From assembly GCA_964458415.1 (NCBI GenBank), contig CAYWIT010000021.1:1-42044 (forward strand): DNA of 42,044 nucleotides, in the 5' to 3' direction. The position numbers and the translations under genes were made by a program. This stretch comes from CAYWIT01 sp964458415 (GTDB lineage Bacteria; Pseudomonadota; Alphaproteobacteria; Micavibrionales; UBA2020). Under the pieces are notes generated by a model. The model had not been told where the DNA came from, ran no database searches, and saw nothing but the letters and a program-made list of their open reading frames with translations. Of the stretch, positions 31,430 through 40,371 are shown one piece after another (within the stretch, counting starts at the first letter, position 1; the number at the start of each line of letters is the position of its first letter).

Positions 31430-32224
31430 ATGGCTGACTTTGCGTATAGAACAGAAAACTTTTTACCAGACTTCCCGTTTTTTTCCGGCCTGCCCAAAGA
31501 AGATATTGATGACATCATGAAATCGGCCCGTATTCGCCAGTGCAAGAAAAACGAGCATATTTACCACGAAGGCGACAAGGCTGACCGCTTCTATATTATC
31601 CGTGACGGCTGGATCCGGATTTACCGCGGCAATGCAGACGGCGAAGAAAGTATTGCCGACATCCTTACCAATGGAGATATTTTTGGTGCACGCTCCGCAC
31701 TCCCAGGCAAGAAAATAAACACCTTCTCGGCACAGGCCATAGAAGATTCCTGCATTGTCGAATTTTCCGGCGCAACCCTGCGGGGAAAGGCGGAAACCTG
31801 CCCCATCCTCATGCACCGGCTAGTCACACATGTTCTCGAAACCATGGACAAGCTTCAGGTTGAAAACGAACATATGTTCCTGATGAGCACCTCCCAGCGC
31901 GTTGCCTGCCTGTTTCTCCGCCTGTCCTCCCATATGCTGGGCAATGGCGGCACCTTTACTTTCCCTTACGACAAGGCCCTGGCCGCCGCCCATCTGGGCA
32001 TGAAGCGGGAAACATTTTCACGTTCTCTTCTCCGCCTTGGCGAGCTGGGCGTCAGCGTCAGCGGCTATGAAATCAGCATTGATAATTTCAAGGATCTGGG
32101 ACAGCACTGCTGTCAGCAATGCTCGCTCAATAACAGCTGCAAGGGCGCGAGAATCGACGCCTCGCCCGCAGAAAAAGCCGACAAGGTGAATTTCACATAC
32201 AGCCGTAATTCTCATGATTCATAA
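31430..32224 (+). CDS. Crp/Fnr-family regulator with C-terminal cysteine cluster
   Basis: This 264-residue regulator has an N-terminal cyclic-nucleotide-type beta-roll (ENEHIYHEGDKADRFY-like region about 35-120), a long dimer helix and a C-terminal winged HTH. The recognition helix RETFSRSLLRL carries the E-x-x-S-R signature of Fnr, which reads TTGAT half-sites, matching the boxes nearby. The N-terminal cysteines of Fnr are absent. Instead the C-terminal tail has Cys227, Cys228, Cys231 and Cys237 (CCQQCSLNNSC), a possible metal, FeS or redox switch. ATG 31430 is chosen; ATG 31418 is in frame. The 3' end overlaps the CBS gene convergently by 32 bp. Confidence 0.88.
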   Translation: MADFAYRTENFLPDFPFFSGLPKEDIDDIMKSARIRQCKKNEHIYHEGDKADRFYIIRDGWIRIYRGNADGEESIADILTNGDIFGARSALPGKKINTFSAQAIEDSCIVEFSGATLRGKAETCPILMHRLVTHVLETMDKLQVENEHMFLMSTSQRVACLFLRLSSHMLGNGGTFTFPYDKALAAAHLGMKRETFSRSLLRLGELGVSVSGYEISIDNFKDLGQHCCQQCSLNNSCKGARIDASPAEKADKVNFTYSRNSHDS

Positions 32225-32717
32225 GATGCGATAAGAGCATATCCCTTTCCTTGACTTCCTGCTTGTTTTTTTCTTCCATATACTGCATTACCTCCGTAAT
32301 GCTCAGCATGCCGACCGGCTTGTCGCGATCCATCACCGGAATGTAGCAAAATCTGTTTTCCGTCAGCGCCTGCAGAGCCTCCTCCAGCCTTGTCCCAGCC
32401 GTGACCGTGACCGGATTTCTGATCATGACATCCCCCGCCCTGATCATATTGAACGCCTTGGCCAATCGTTCCAGATTGCGGGCGCCCTCCAGCTCCCATG
32501 CCAGTGCATGGATGATGTTGTGCTCACTCAGAAGTCCGGAAAAATTTCCGTTTTCCAAGACTATTGCGGCATAACAACGGTTATCCCGCATCTTTGCGAT
32601 GATCTCGTTCAGAGGATCATTAATACCGCAACTTAGAAAAGTCCGCCCTTTGGTAAACTCGCCGGCTGTTAACGATTGTGTCGCAAGCACGCTATGATTC
32701 TTCTGTTCTTCGCCCAT
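32193..32717 (-). CDS. CBS-domain protein
   Basis: This 174-residue protein contains two CBS domains: residues about 20-80 (INDPLNEIIAKMRDNRCYAA, SGLLSEHNIIHALA) and about 90-155 (AGDVMIRNPVTVTAGTRLEE, PVGMLSITEVMQYM). As with its relative at 27895, adenosyl-ligand binding and a sensory role are expected, with no linked output domain. The ATG at 32717 is used although a frame shift of start is possible. It converges on the Crp/Fnr gene with 32 bp overlap and has an Fnr-like box about 105 bp upstream. Confidence 0.86.
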   Translation of the reverse strand: MGEEQKNHSVLATQSLTAGEFTKGRTFLSCGINDPLNEIIAKMRDNRCYAAIVLENGNFSGLLSEHNIIHALAWELEGARNLERLAKAFNMIRAGDVMIRNPVTVTAGTRLEEALQALTENRFCYIPVMDRDKPVGMLSITEVMQYMEEKNKQEVKERDMLLSHLMNHENYGCM

Positions 32718-32818
32718 GGCTCTCCCCCTGCCGCTTCTCCTCTACGGCTGCTTTCTGCCCTTTAAAGGGCAAGACCCTTGCTGTTTTTTCATTTGATCAT
32801 GAATCCGGCTTTACCCCG

Positions 32819-32832
32819 TTGACCAATGTCAC
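32819..32832. promoter_or_regulatory. Weaker Fnr-like box between CBS gene and gltX
   Basis: TTGAC-CAAT-GTCAC has one mismatch to TTGAY-N4-RTCAA. It lies in the divergent region, about 105 bp before the CBS start and about 145 bp before gltX. The CBS gene is the more likely target, as its relative at 27895 has an exact box. Confidence 0.45.
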
Positions 32833-32971
32833 AAAGAATAAAACTGCTTAAAAGAAAGTTTTTTTATTATTTTCTGCCAAATAGCGGCGCGTAGTTTCTG
32901 TAGATTTTAACAGCAAAAGCGTTAATGTATGTATGTTCAGAGACTGCTTCCGGATAACAGGAGATCCCGCC

Positions 32972-34606
32972 ATGCCGACCGCGCTTAAATTTACAGATTG
33001 CAAATCCCTTGAAGATTTTGAGCTGCACTATCCGCAACGGAATCTCCCCCCGGGGGCGGAAGTCACGCGGATTGGCCCCAGCCCCACCGGTATGCCCCAT
33101 ATCGGCACCGCGATGCAGGCCGTCCTTGACCGCGCCATCGCCGACAAAACCGGCGGTATTTTTATTCTCCGTATCGAAGATACCGATCAGGCCCGGACAA
33201 TCGAGGGCGCTGTCGATGCAATCATTGACGGCCTGAAATGGTTGAAGACAACCCCGGATGAAGGCGTCACCTTCGGCGGGAATTACGGCCCCTATACGCA
33301 AATAGAGCGTCTCCCGCTCTATAAACTGGCGGCGCAGAAACTGGTCGCTGACGGTCATGCCTATCCCTGCTTTTGCACGGAGGAGCGACTGAATCTGGTC
33401 CGCAAAACACAAACCGCCGCCCATCAGACCCCGGGGTATGACGGCCATTGCCGGCATCTGGGCAAGGACGAGGTCCGGGAACGTCTGGCCAGAGGCGAGG
33501 CGCATGTCATTCGGCTAAAAGTTCCCGAAAACGAAAAGATTTCCTTTCACGATGAAGTCCGCGGCAATATCACCTTTGAATCCGGCGTTGTCGATGACAG
33601 CGTTGTGCTCAAATCCGACGGCATTCCGACCTACCATCTGGCCTCGGTTGTCGATGACCACTTCATGCGCGTCACGATTATCGTGCGCGGCGAAGAATGG
33701 ATCTCCTCGACCCCAAAACATATTCTGCTTTACCGCGCCCTGGGCTGGACTCCGCCGAAATTCCTGCATACCGTCCTTTTGCGCGACAAGGAAAAACGCA
33801 AGCTCTCCAAACGCAGCGGCGACACGGCCCTGACATGGTTCCGCAGGCAGGGCCTGATGCCGGAAGCTTTCTGCAACTTTCTTTATCGCATCATGTGGGC
33901 GCATCCGGAAGGAAAGGACATTTACCCCCCGTCCGAGTTCGCGGAAAAGCTTGAATTCACGGCCCTTCCCAGCACCGGGCCCGTTGCCGATATGGACCTG
34001 CTGTCTTTCATCAATGGCCGCTATATGAGCGCCCTGTCAAACGAAGCCCTGATGGAGTGTTTCCTGTCCTATCTTGATTTCCTGATTGACAGCAAGCTCA
34101 CGGCCTCCAGCACCCTGCATCAGGACCAGCCGTCACAGGAAACAACGGTCGAGGAAGCTGCGCAACTGCGCGCCGCGATAAAGGCCGACTCTCCCTATGC
34201 GACGCACGTTCTTTCCATCGTGGCCCAGCGTTGCGCGCGTTTCGGAGAAATTATCTTCGGCTGCCGCGCCTATTACGATTACGGCTATACCCCGCCCTCT
34301 CTTGAGCGCCTGAGCAAGGAATGCGGCGATGCCCCCCTCCGGCAGAAAATTCTTGAACAGTTTCTGCTGGAATATGCCAGCGATGCACAGGCGCCGGAGA
34401 CCGAAGCCATTCTCAAGAAAATAGCGGCGGCACTGGGGCTCAAGGACCGCGCTGTCTTCATGACGCTGCGTCTGGCAATGACCGGCGAAGAACGCACGCC
34501 GCCGCTCGGAGAAGTCGCGGCGATCCTGAAAATAGACAGGATCCGGCAGCGGCTTTCCGGCATCATCGCAAAGAGCGGCGCAGTCAAATCCGTTGGTGGC
34601 GCCTAA
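32972..34606 (+). CDS. gltX: Glutamyl-tRNA synthetase
   Basis: This class I synthetase charges tRNA-Glu with glutamate (and perhaps tRNA-Gln if non-discriminating; no Gat or GlnRS gene is in the window). The HIGH-type motif is in PSPTGMPHIGTA (about 42), the KMSKS-type motif is KRKLSKRSGD (about 276), and a zinc site is visible as CFC (about 133-135) with CRHL near 160. The 544 residues are longer than the common form, with extra sequence around 375-400 (SKLTASSTLHQDQPSQETTV). I chose the ATG at 32972 with CAGGAG 7 bases upstream rather than the in-frame ATG at 32933. It converges on yejF with 9 bp between stops. Confidence 0.93.
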   Translation: MPTALKFTDCKSLEDFELHYPQRNLPPGAEVTRIGPSPTGMPHIGTAMQAVLDRAIADKTGGIFILRIEDTDQARTIEGAVDAIIDGLKWLKTTPDEGVTFGGNYGPYTQIERLPLYKLAAQKLVADGHAYPCFCTEERLNLVRKTQTAAHQTPGYDGHCRHLGKDEVRERLARGEAHVIRLKVPENEKISFHDEVRGNITFESGVVDDSVVLKSDGIPTYHLASVVDDHFMRVTIIVRGEEWISSTPKHILLYRALGWTPPKFLHTVLLRDKEKRKLSKRSGDTALTWFRRQGLMPEAFCNFLYRIMWAHPEGKDIYPPSEFAEKLEFTALPSTGPVADMDLLSFINGRYMSALSNEALMECFLSYLDFLIDSKLTASSTLHQDQPSQETTVEEAAQLRAAIKADSPYATHVLSIVAQRCARFGEIIFGCRAYYDYGYTPPSLERLSKECGDAPLRQKILEQFLLEYASDAQAPETEAILKKIAAALGLKDRAVFMTLRLAMTGEERTPPLGEVAAILKIDRIRQRLSGIIAKSGAVKSVGGA

Positions 34607-34615
34607 GGACGCGGC

Positions 34616-36217
34616 TTATACTGCCTCGATGTTCAGTGCGGCTGAAATCAGCTTCTTTGTATAATCCATGCGCGGCGCTTCGAATATCTGTGCCGTCTCG
34701 CCACTCTCGACCACGCGTCCGTTCTGCATCACCATGACGTGATGCGACATTGCCCGCACGACGCGCAGATCATGGCTGATAAACAGATAGGCCAAATTGT
34801 GTTTTTGCTGCAAATCCCGCAGCAGGTCAACAATCTGTGCCTGCACCGACATATCCAGTGCCGAGGTCGGCTCGTCAAGAATGACGCATTTCGGCTTCAG
34901 CACCATGGCGCGCGCAATCGACACCCGCTGCCGCTGCCCCCCCGAGAATTCATGCGGATAGCGGTGGCGCGTTTCCGGGTCCAGCCCGACCTCCTGCAAA
35001 GCCCCGATCACGGCGGCTTCCCGTTCCTGTCGCGTCAGCTGCGGGAAATGAACCAGCAACCCTTCCTCGACAATCTGTTCCACCGACATGCGCGGCGAAA
35101 GGGAGCCATACGGATCCTGAAAGACAATCTGCATGTTCCGGCGCAAGGGGCGGATCTCCTTTTCCGTCAGGGTATCCAGCCGCTGGCCGCAAAAAACGAC
35201 GGGGCCCGTACTCTGCACCAGCCGCAGCAACGCCAGGCCCAGCGTCGTCTTGCCGGAACCGGATTCCCCGACAATGCCCAGCGTCTCCCCCGGACGCACC
35301 GCAAGGTCTATTCCGTCCACCGCCCTGACATGATCGACGACACGACGAAAAATCCCTTTCCGAACGGGAAAATGCACTTTCAACTGCTCTGCGGAAAGCA
35401 CTGGCGCGGCCGCGGACTGATACGCTTGCGGCTGCCCCTTCGGCTGTGCCGCCAGCAGCATTCTTGTGTATTCATGCCGGGGGTTTGAAAAAAGCACGTC
35501 CGTCGCTGCCGTTTCGACCATCTCGCCCCGATACATCACCGCGACCCGGTCGGCCATTTTTTGCACAATGCTCAGGTCATGGGTGATCAGCAAAATCGCC
35601 ATGCCCAGCTTTTGCTGCAATTCCTTGAGAAGCTTCAGCAGCTGGGCCTGCACCGTTACATCCACCGCCGTCGTCGGTTCATCGGCAATCAGCAAATCCG
35701 GCTCGTTGGCCAGCGCCATGGCGATCATCACCCGCTGCCGCTGCCCGCCGGAAAGTTCATGCGGATAGGCGTTCAGCCGCTCTGTCAGCTTGTCAAGCCC
35801 CACCATCTTCAGAAGCGCGATCACCCGCGCACGGGCTGCCTGCGGCGTCATTTTCTTGTGGATGAACAGCACTTCCGCAATCTGCTTTTCAATCGAATGC
35901 AGCGGATTCAACGACGTCATCGGCTCCTGAAAGATCATTGCCACACGGTTACCGCGAATGCCACGCAACACGGCTTCCTTGGCTCCCATCAGCTCTTCCC
36001 CGCGGAATTTGATGCTGCCGGACGGGTGCTGCGCCACCGGATAGGGCAGCAGTTGCAGCAAAGAAAGCGCGCTCACCGATTTTCCGGATCCGGACTCCCC
36101 CACCACGGCCAGCAATTCGCCCTTGTCGATCGTGAAGGAAATATTGCGCACGGCCTGCGTTTTTGCACTGCCGTTGACAAAATCGACCGAGAGGTTTTTT
36201 ACTTCCAGCAACGCCAT
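34616..36217 (-). CDS. yejF: Peptide ABC importer, fused double ATPase YejF
   Basis: YejF powers the YejABEF importer of oligopeptides (microcin C in E. coli; host antimicrobial peptide tolerance in some alphaproteobacteria). The 533-residue protein is two ABC ATPases in tandem. The first has Walker A GESGSGKS, signature LSGGQRQR and Walker B LLIADEPTT. The second has GESGSGKT, FSGGQRQR and VILDEPTS. Each ends with the oligopeptide-transporter C-terminal element (NPRHEYTRMLLAA and APRMDYTKKLISA). It is last in the yejABEF order, 7 bp after yejE. Confidence 0.93.
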   Translation of the reverse strand: MALLEVKNLSVDFVNGSAKTQAVRNISFTIDKGELLAVVGESGSGKSVSALSLLQLLPYPVAQHPSGSIKFRGEELMGAKEAVLRGIRGNRVAMIFQEPMTSLNPLHSIEKQIAEVLFIHKKMTPQAARARVIALLKMVGLDKLTERLNAYPHELSGGQRQRVMIAMALANEPDLLIADEPTTAVDVTVQAQLLKLLKELQQKLGMAILLITHDLSIVQKMADRVAVMYRGEMVETAATDVLFSNPRHEYTRMLLAAQPKGQPQAYQSAAAPVLSAEQLKVHFPVRKGIFRRVVDHVRAVDGIDLAVRPGETLGIVGESGSGKTTLGLALLRLVQSTGPVVFCGQRLDTLTEKEIRPLRRNMQIVFQDPYGSLSPRMSVEQIVEEGLLVHFPQLTRQEREAAVIGALQEVGLDPETRHRYPHEFSGGQRQRVSIARAMVLKPKCVILDEPTSALDMSVQAQIVDLLRDLQQKHNLAYLFISHDLRVVRAMSHHVMVMQNGRVVESGETAQIFEAPRMDYTKKLISAALNIEAV

Positions 36218-36224
36218 AAATCAC

Positions 36225-37256
36225 CTATCCCCTGAAAACCTTGCGCGGATCGAAAGCATCACGCACGGCCTCGCCGACAAAGGTCAGCAGGCTCAACATG
36301 ATAGCGAGCGAGAAAAATGCCGTAATCCCCAGCCATGGCGCCTGCAGATTGTTTTTCCCCTGCGACAGAATTTCGCCCAGCGAAGCCGATCCCGGCGGCA
36401 TGCCAAAGCCCAGAAAATCCAGCCCCGTCAGCGTTGAAATCGATCCTGTCAGGACAAAAGGCATCATGCTGAGCGTCGCCACCATCGCATTTGGCAAGGC
36501 ATGGCGGAACATAATGACCGGCGTCGAAACCCCGAGCGCCCGTGCGGCGCGAATATAGTCAAGGTTGCGCGCCTTGAGAAACTCGGCCCGCACCACATCC
36601 ACCAGCGTCATCCATGAAAACAGCAGCATCAGAAACAGCAGGGTGAAAAACCCGGGCGTAATCACGCTCGACATGATGATCAGCAGGAAAAATACCGGCA
36701 AGCCCGACCAGATTTCAATAAAACGCTGCGACAACAGATCGAACCAACCGCCCAGAAACCCCTCCATCGCGCCGACAATAACACCAACCAAACTGCCCAG
36801 CAGCGTCAGCGTCAGGCCGAAAACAATGGAAATCCGGAAGCCATAGATCAGTCGCGCCAGCACATCACGCCCCTGATCGTCCGTTCCCAGCAGATTCTCC
36901 GCCGATGGCGGCGCCGGAGCAGGTACCGCCAGATTATAGTTGATCGTCTGCCATGAATAGCGCACAGGCGGCCATAACATCCAGCCGTTCTTATTGATCA
37001 GCTCCTGTACGTAAGAATCGCGGTAATCCGCCTCGGTCTCGAATTCCCCGCCAAACTGCGTTTCCGGATAGGACTGGACGACAGGAAAGTAAAACGCCCC
37101 GTCGTAACGCAGCAGGATCGGCTTGTCGTTGGCCACCAGTTCGGCAAACAGGCTTGCAAAAAACAGCAGGGCAAATATCCAGAACGACCAATAGCCGCGG
37201 CGGTTTCTTTTGAACTGCGCCAGACGGCGTTTTGCGATGAGGGAAAGCGCCATCAA
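36225..37256 (-). CDS. yejE: Peptide ABC importer permease YejE
   Basis: This inner-membrane permease pairs with YejB. The 343-residue protein starts with a cytoplasmic RRLAQFKRNRRGYWSFW segment and first helix, then a large periplasmic insert of about 100 residues typical of YejE, then five more helices. The EAA loop is seen in ARALGVSTPVIMFRHALPNA near 240-260. The start overlaps the yejB stop by 4 bp, so the two are co-translated. Confidence 0.92.
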   Translation of the reverse strand: MMALSLIAKRRLAQFKRNRRGYWSFWIFALLFFASLFAELVANDKPILLRYDGAFYFPVVQSYPETQFGGEFETEADYRDSYVQELINKNGWMLWPPVRYSWQTINYNLAVPAPAPPSAENLLGTDDQGRDVLARLIYGFRISIVFGLTLTLLGSLVGVIVGAMEGFLGGWFDLLSQRFIEIWSGLPVFFLLIIMSSVITPGFFTLLFLMLLFSWMTLVDVVRAEFLKARNLDYIRAARALGVSTPVIMFRHALPNAMVATLSMMPFVLTGSISTLTGLDFLGFGMPPGSASLGEILSQGKNNLQAPWLGITAFFSLAIMLSLLTFVGEAVRDAFDPRKVFRG

Positions 37257-38371
37257 CGTTCTCCCTGCGCGTTAAAATCGATCCGCGGATCCACCCACGT
37301 CATGGTGATATCGCTGATCAGCTTGATCAGGAACCCCAGCAAGGTAAAGATATAAAGGGTCGCGAACATCACCGGATAGTCGCGGTTCAGCGCCGATTCA
37401 AATCCCAGCAGTCCCAGACCGTCCAGCGAGAAAATCGTTTCAATCATCAGCGATCCGGTCAGGAAAATTCCCATCAGCGCGGCGGGAAAACCTGCGATCA
37501 CAATCAGCATGGCGTTGCGAAAAACATGGCCATAGAGAATCCGTCCCGCTGTCAGCCCCTTGGCCCGCGCCGTCAGAACATATTGTTTGTTGATTTCTTC
37601 CAGAAAGGAATTCTTGGTAAGAATGGTCAATCCGGCAAACCCGCTGATCACCATCGACAGCACCGGTAAAGTGATGTGCCAGAAATAATCCAGCACCAGA
37701 CGCGGCCAGCTCAGTTCCTTCCAGTTGTCGGAAACCAGTCCGCGCAGCGGAAAAACGTCAAAATACTTCCCGCCAGCAAAAACGACGATCAGGAAAATCG
37801 CGAACATGAATCCGGGTATGGCATAGCCTGCAATAATCACGCCGCTGGTCCAGACATCAAAGCGCGAGCCATCGCGCACTGCCTTGGCGATCCCGAGCGG
37901 GATTGAAATCAGGTAGATAAGCAAGGTTGTCCACAGCCCGAGAGAAATGGAAACCGGCATTTTATCCAGCACGAGATCAATCACGCGTCTGTTTTGAAAA
38001 TAACTTTCGCCGAAATCGAACGAAAGATAGTTTTTCATCATCAGCATAAAACGCGTACCGAGCGGCTTGTCAAAGCCGAATTGCTTTTCCAGCGATTTGA
38101 TGAAATCCGGATCAAGCCCCTGCGCGCCACGGTATTTCGAGGCGCCGCTGCTGCTCCCCATCTGCTGCATCGCCTGTTGCGTCGCCGCCCCCGGATCCGC
38201 GCCGCCGCCGCTGAAGCGTTCGGTTGCCGAAACGTTCATTCCCTGTATTTTCGCGATCATCTGCTCGACCGGCCCGCCGGGAGCGATCTGCACGATCAGA
38301 AAGTTGAGCAGAATGATGCCCAACAAGGTCGGGATCATCAGCAACAGGCGGCGTATGATATATGCGGTCAT
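37253..38371 (-). CDS. yejB: Peptide ABC importer permease YejB
   Basis: This is the first permease of the Yej importer, with 372 residues. The N-terminal DppB-type start (IIRRLLLMIPTLLGIILLNF) is followed by a periplasmic loop containing a flexible Gly/Ser/Gln-rich stretch. Five further helices carry the EAA loop ARAKGLTAGRILYGHVFRNA near 280-300. It lies 12 bp after yejA and overlaps yejE by 4 bp. Confidence 0.93.
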   Translation of the reverse strand: MTAYIIRRLLLMIPTLLGIILLNFLIVQIAPGGPVEQMIAKIQGMNVSATERFSGGGADPGAATQQAMQQMGSSSGASKYRGAQGLDPDFIKSLEKQFGFDKPLGTRFMLMMKNYLSFDFGESYFQNRRVIDLVLDKMPVSISLGLWTTLLIYLISIPLGIAKAVRDGSRFDVWTSGVIIAGYAIPGFMFAIFLIVVFAGGKYFDVFPLRGLVSDNWKELSWPRLVLDYFWHITLPVLSMVISGFAGLTILTKNSFLEEINKQYVLTARAKGLTAGRILYGHVFRNAMLIVIAGFPAALMGIFLTGSLMIETIFSLDGLGLLGFESALNRDYPVMFATLYIFTLLGFLIKLISDITMTWVDPRIDFNAQGER

Positions 38372-38383
38372 CTTCTTGTTTTC

Positions 38384-40243
38384 TTACGGCTTGCCGGAAG
38401 CAGCTTTGGTCTCTCCGCCGATTCTAGCAGCCTTTTCCGCGTCATACCACCATGTATCCACCACGCCAAGGCCATATTTCGGCACGACCGCCGGACGGCC
38501 GAATTTATTCCAATAGGCAATCCGGTGCGTGCTGTTATGCCACTGCGGAATGACGTAATAATTCCAGAGCAGCACGCGATCCAGGCCACGGGTGGCCGCA
38601 ATCAGCCCCTCCCGGTCCGCCGCCATCACAACCTTGTCGATCAGCTGGTCCACCACAGGATTCTTGACCCCGATGAGGTTCCGGCTGCCCTTGATATCCG
38701 CCTTATCCGACCCCCAGAAATCGCGCTGCTCGTTCCCCGGCGACAGGGATTGCCCGAATGTCGCCACCGTCATGTCGAAGTCAAAATTATCCGTCCGATT
38801 CTGATACTGCGCCGCATCGACAACGCGCAGATTGGCCGCAATACCGATTTTCTTCAGATTGGAAATAAAGGGATTGATCCAGCGCTCGAAAGTATCGCTG
38901 TTGGACAGAATTTCAAATTTGAAAACCTGTCCGTCTTTTTCCAGCAGGCCGTTCTTGCCAATCGTCCACCCGGCCTCTTTCAGCAGAGCCGCCGCCTGTG
39001 CCAGATTCCGGCGCATATCCTGCCCCGATCCGGAGGTTTTCGGCAGTGAAAATTCCAGCGTGAATACGGCATCCGGCACCTGACCGCGAAACAGCTCCAG
39101 AATTTCCAGCTCCTTCGCGTCCGGCAGCCCTATTGCCGCCAGCTCCGAATTGGCAAAATAGCTTTCCGTGCGTTTGTAGGAGCCGTAGGCAAACTGCCTG
39201 TTCGACCACTCAAAGTCGAAAGCATAGCCCAACGCCTCGCGCACCTTGATATCCGCGAACAACGGGCGGCGGAGATTGTAGATAAACGCCTGCATGCCCG
39301 CTGGCTGTTCGTGCGGGATTTCCTCCTTCTTCACGCGACCGTCGCGGACTGGCGGCTGGTCATAGCCTGTCTGCCAGGCCTTGGCGATATTCTCCTGCCG
39401 AAAATCATATTCCCCGGCAAAAAAAGCCTGCAACAATACGGTTTCATCGCGGTACAGATCGTAGACAATCGTATCAAAATTATACAGCCCGCGATTGATC
39501 GGCAGATCCTTCGCCCACCAATCTTTCACCCGTTCGTAAACGATGCGGCGCCCGGCTTCCACCGCCTTGACGCGATAGGGCCCGCTACCCAGAGGTAGCT
39601 CCTGCGTCGTCGCGGCGAAATCCTTGTCCGCCCAGAAATGTTTCGGCAGCACAGGCATCTGCCCCATGATCAGCGGCAACTCGCGATTGCCCGCCGTATC
39701 GAAAACAAATTTGACGCGCTGCGGATTTTCAGCGACCGCTTCCTTCACGTTGGTATAATAGGCCCGATAAAACGGGTGCCCTTTTTCCATCAGCGTATTG
39801 AACGTCCAGACCACATCTTCCGCCGTCAGCGGCTTGCCGTCGTTCCAGCGCGCCTCGGGCCGCAGGTTGAATACGACAAAGCTGCGGTCCTCCGGCATTT
39901 CTATACTGACGGCAACCTGCCCGTATTCCGAGAAGGCCTCGTTATCCGTATTGGTCAGCAGCGTCTGCGTCACCATGCCCAGCCCTGGCGCGCCTACGCC
40001 CTTGATGACGAAGGGGTTGAGTGTGTCGAAAGTTCCGGCCACCGCCAGACGCAACTCCCCGCCTTTGGGCGCGTCCGGATTGGCGTAATCGAGATGCGCA
40101 AAATCCGCCGGATATTTCGGCGCGCCATGCATGGCCAGCCCATGAACCGGGGAAATTTCCGCTGCGGTGGACAAGGCCGGAGAAAAAAACAGGCTGCAAA
40201 GCACGGCAGCACCGGAGAGCGTGAAAACGGAATATCTGGACAT
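38384..40243 (-). CDS. yejA: Peptide ABC importer substrate-binding protein YejA
   Basis: This is the periplasmic binding protein (SBP family 5) that delivers peptides to YejBE. The 619-residue precursor has a signal peptide ending near TAA (about residue 27), then the family start HGLAMHGAPKYPADFAHLDY. Other markers are GTFDTLNPF, the NDGKPLTAEDVVWTFNTLME block and QAFIYNLRRPLFADIKVREA. I chose the ATG at 40243 with GAGG upstream; a TTG-led extension from 40267 would spoil the signal peptide. It is first in the operon, behind its own promoter. Confidence 0.93.
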   Translation of the reverse strand: MSRYSVFTLSGAAVLCSLFFSPALSTAAEISPVHGLAMHGAPKYPADFAHLDYANPDAPKGGELRLAVAGTFDTLNPFVIKGVGAPGLGMVTQTLLTNTDNEAFSEYGQVAVSIEMPEDRSFVVFNLRPEARWNDGKPLTAEDVVWTFNTLMEKGHPFYRAYYTNVKEAVAENPQRVKFVFDTAGNRELPLIMGQMPVLPKHFWADKDFAATTQELPLGSGPYRVKAVEAGRRIVYERVKDWWAKDLPINRGLYNFDTIVYDLYRDETVLLQAFFAGEYDFRQENIAKAWQTGYDQPPVRDGRVKKEEIPHEQPAGMQAFIYNLRRPLFADIKVREALGYAFDFEWSNRQFAYGSYKRTESYFANSELAAIGLPDAKELEILELFRGQVPDAVFTLEFSLPKTSGSGQDMRRNLAQAAALLKEAGWTIGKNGLLEKDGQVFKFEILSNSDTFERWINPFISNLKKIGIAANLRVVDAAQYQNRTDNFDFDMTVATFGQSLSPGNEQRDFWGSDKADIKGSRNLIGVKNPVVDQLIDKVVMAADREGLIAATRGLDRVLLWNYYVIPQWHNSTHRIAYWNKFGRPAVVPKYGLGVVDTWWYDAEKAARIGGETKAASGKP

Positions 40244-40280
40244 AAAAACCTCATGAAATGACCGCAACAGACTGTCGCCT

Positions 40281-40310
40281 ACTATACCGCCACCAGCCCG
40301 CCCGACTCAA
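40281..40310 (-). promoter_or_regulatory. Candidate promoter for yejABEF
   Basis: On the minus strand TTGAGT (40310-40305) and TATAGT (40286-40281) are 18 bp apart, ending 38 bases before the yejA ATG. It lies between the upstream terminator and yejA, which supports independent transcription of the operon. Confidence 0.55.
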
Positions 40311-40324
40311 GACATCCCACAAAG

Positions 40325-40356
40325 AAAAACCCCCGTCACAGGGACGGGGGTTTTTT
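40325..40356 (-). terminator. Rho-independent terminator of the DotA/TraY-type gene
   Basis: AAAAACCCCCGTC (40325-40337) and GACGGGGGTTTTT (40343-40355) form a 13-bp stem with a 5-base loop. Read on the minus strand it ends in TTTTTCTTT, directly after the stop of the 40372 gene. Confidence 0.9.
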
Positions 40357-40371
40357 GATTGATCGCTCAGA

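Noticed and set aside
40355..40365. Possible Fnr half-site TTGAT next to the terminator at 40325
   Set aside because: No second arm lies at the right distance, and the place is downstream of a gene end rather than in a promoter.
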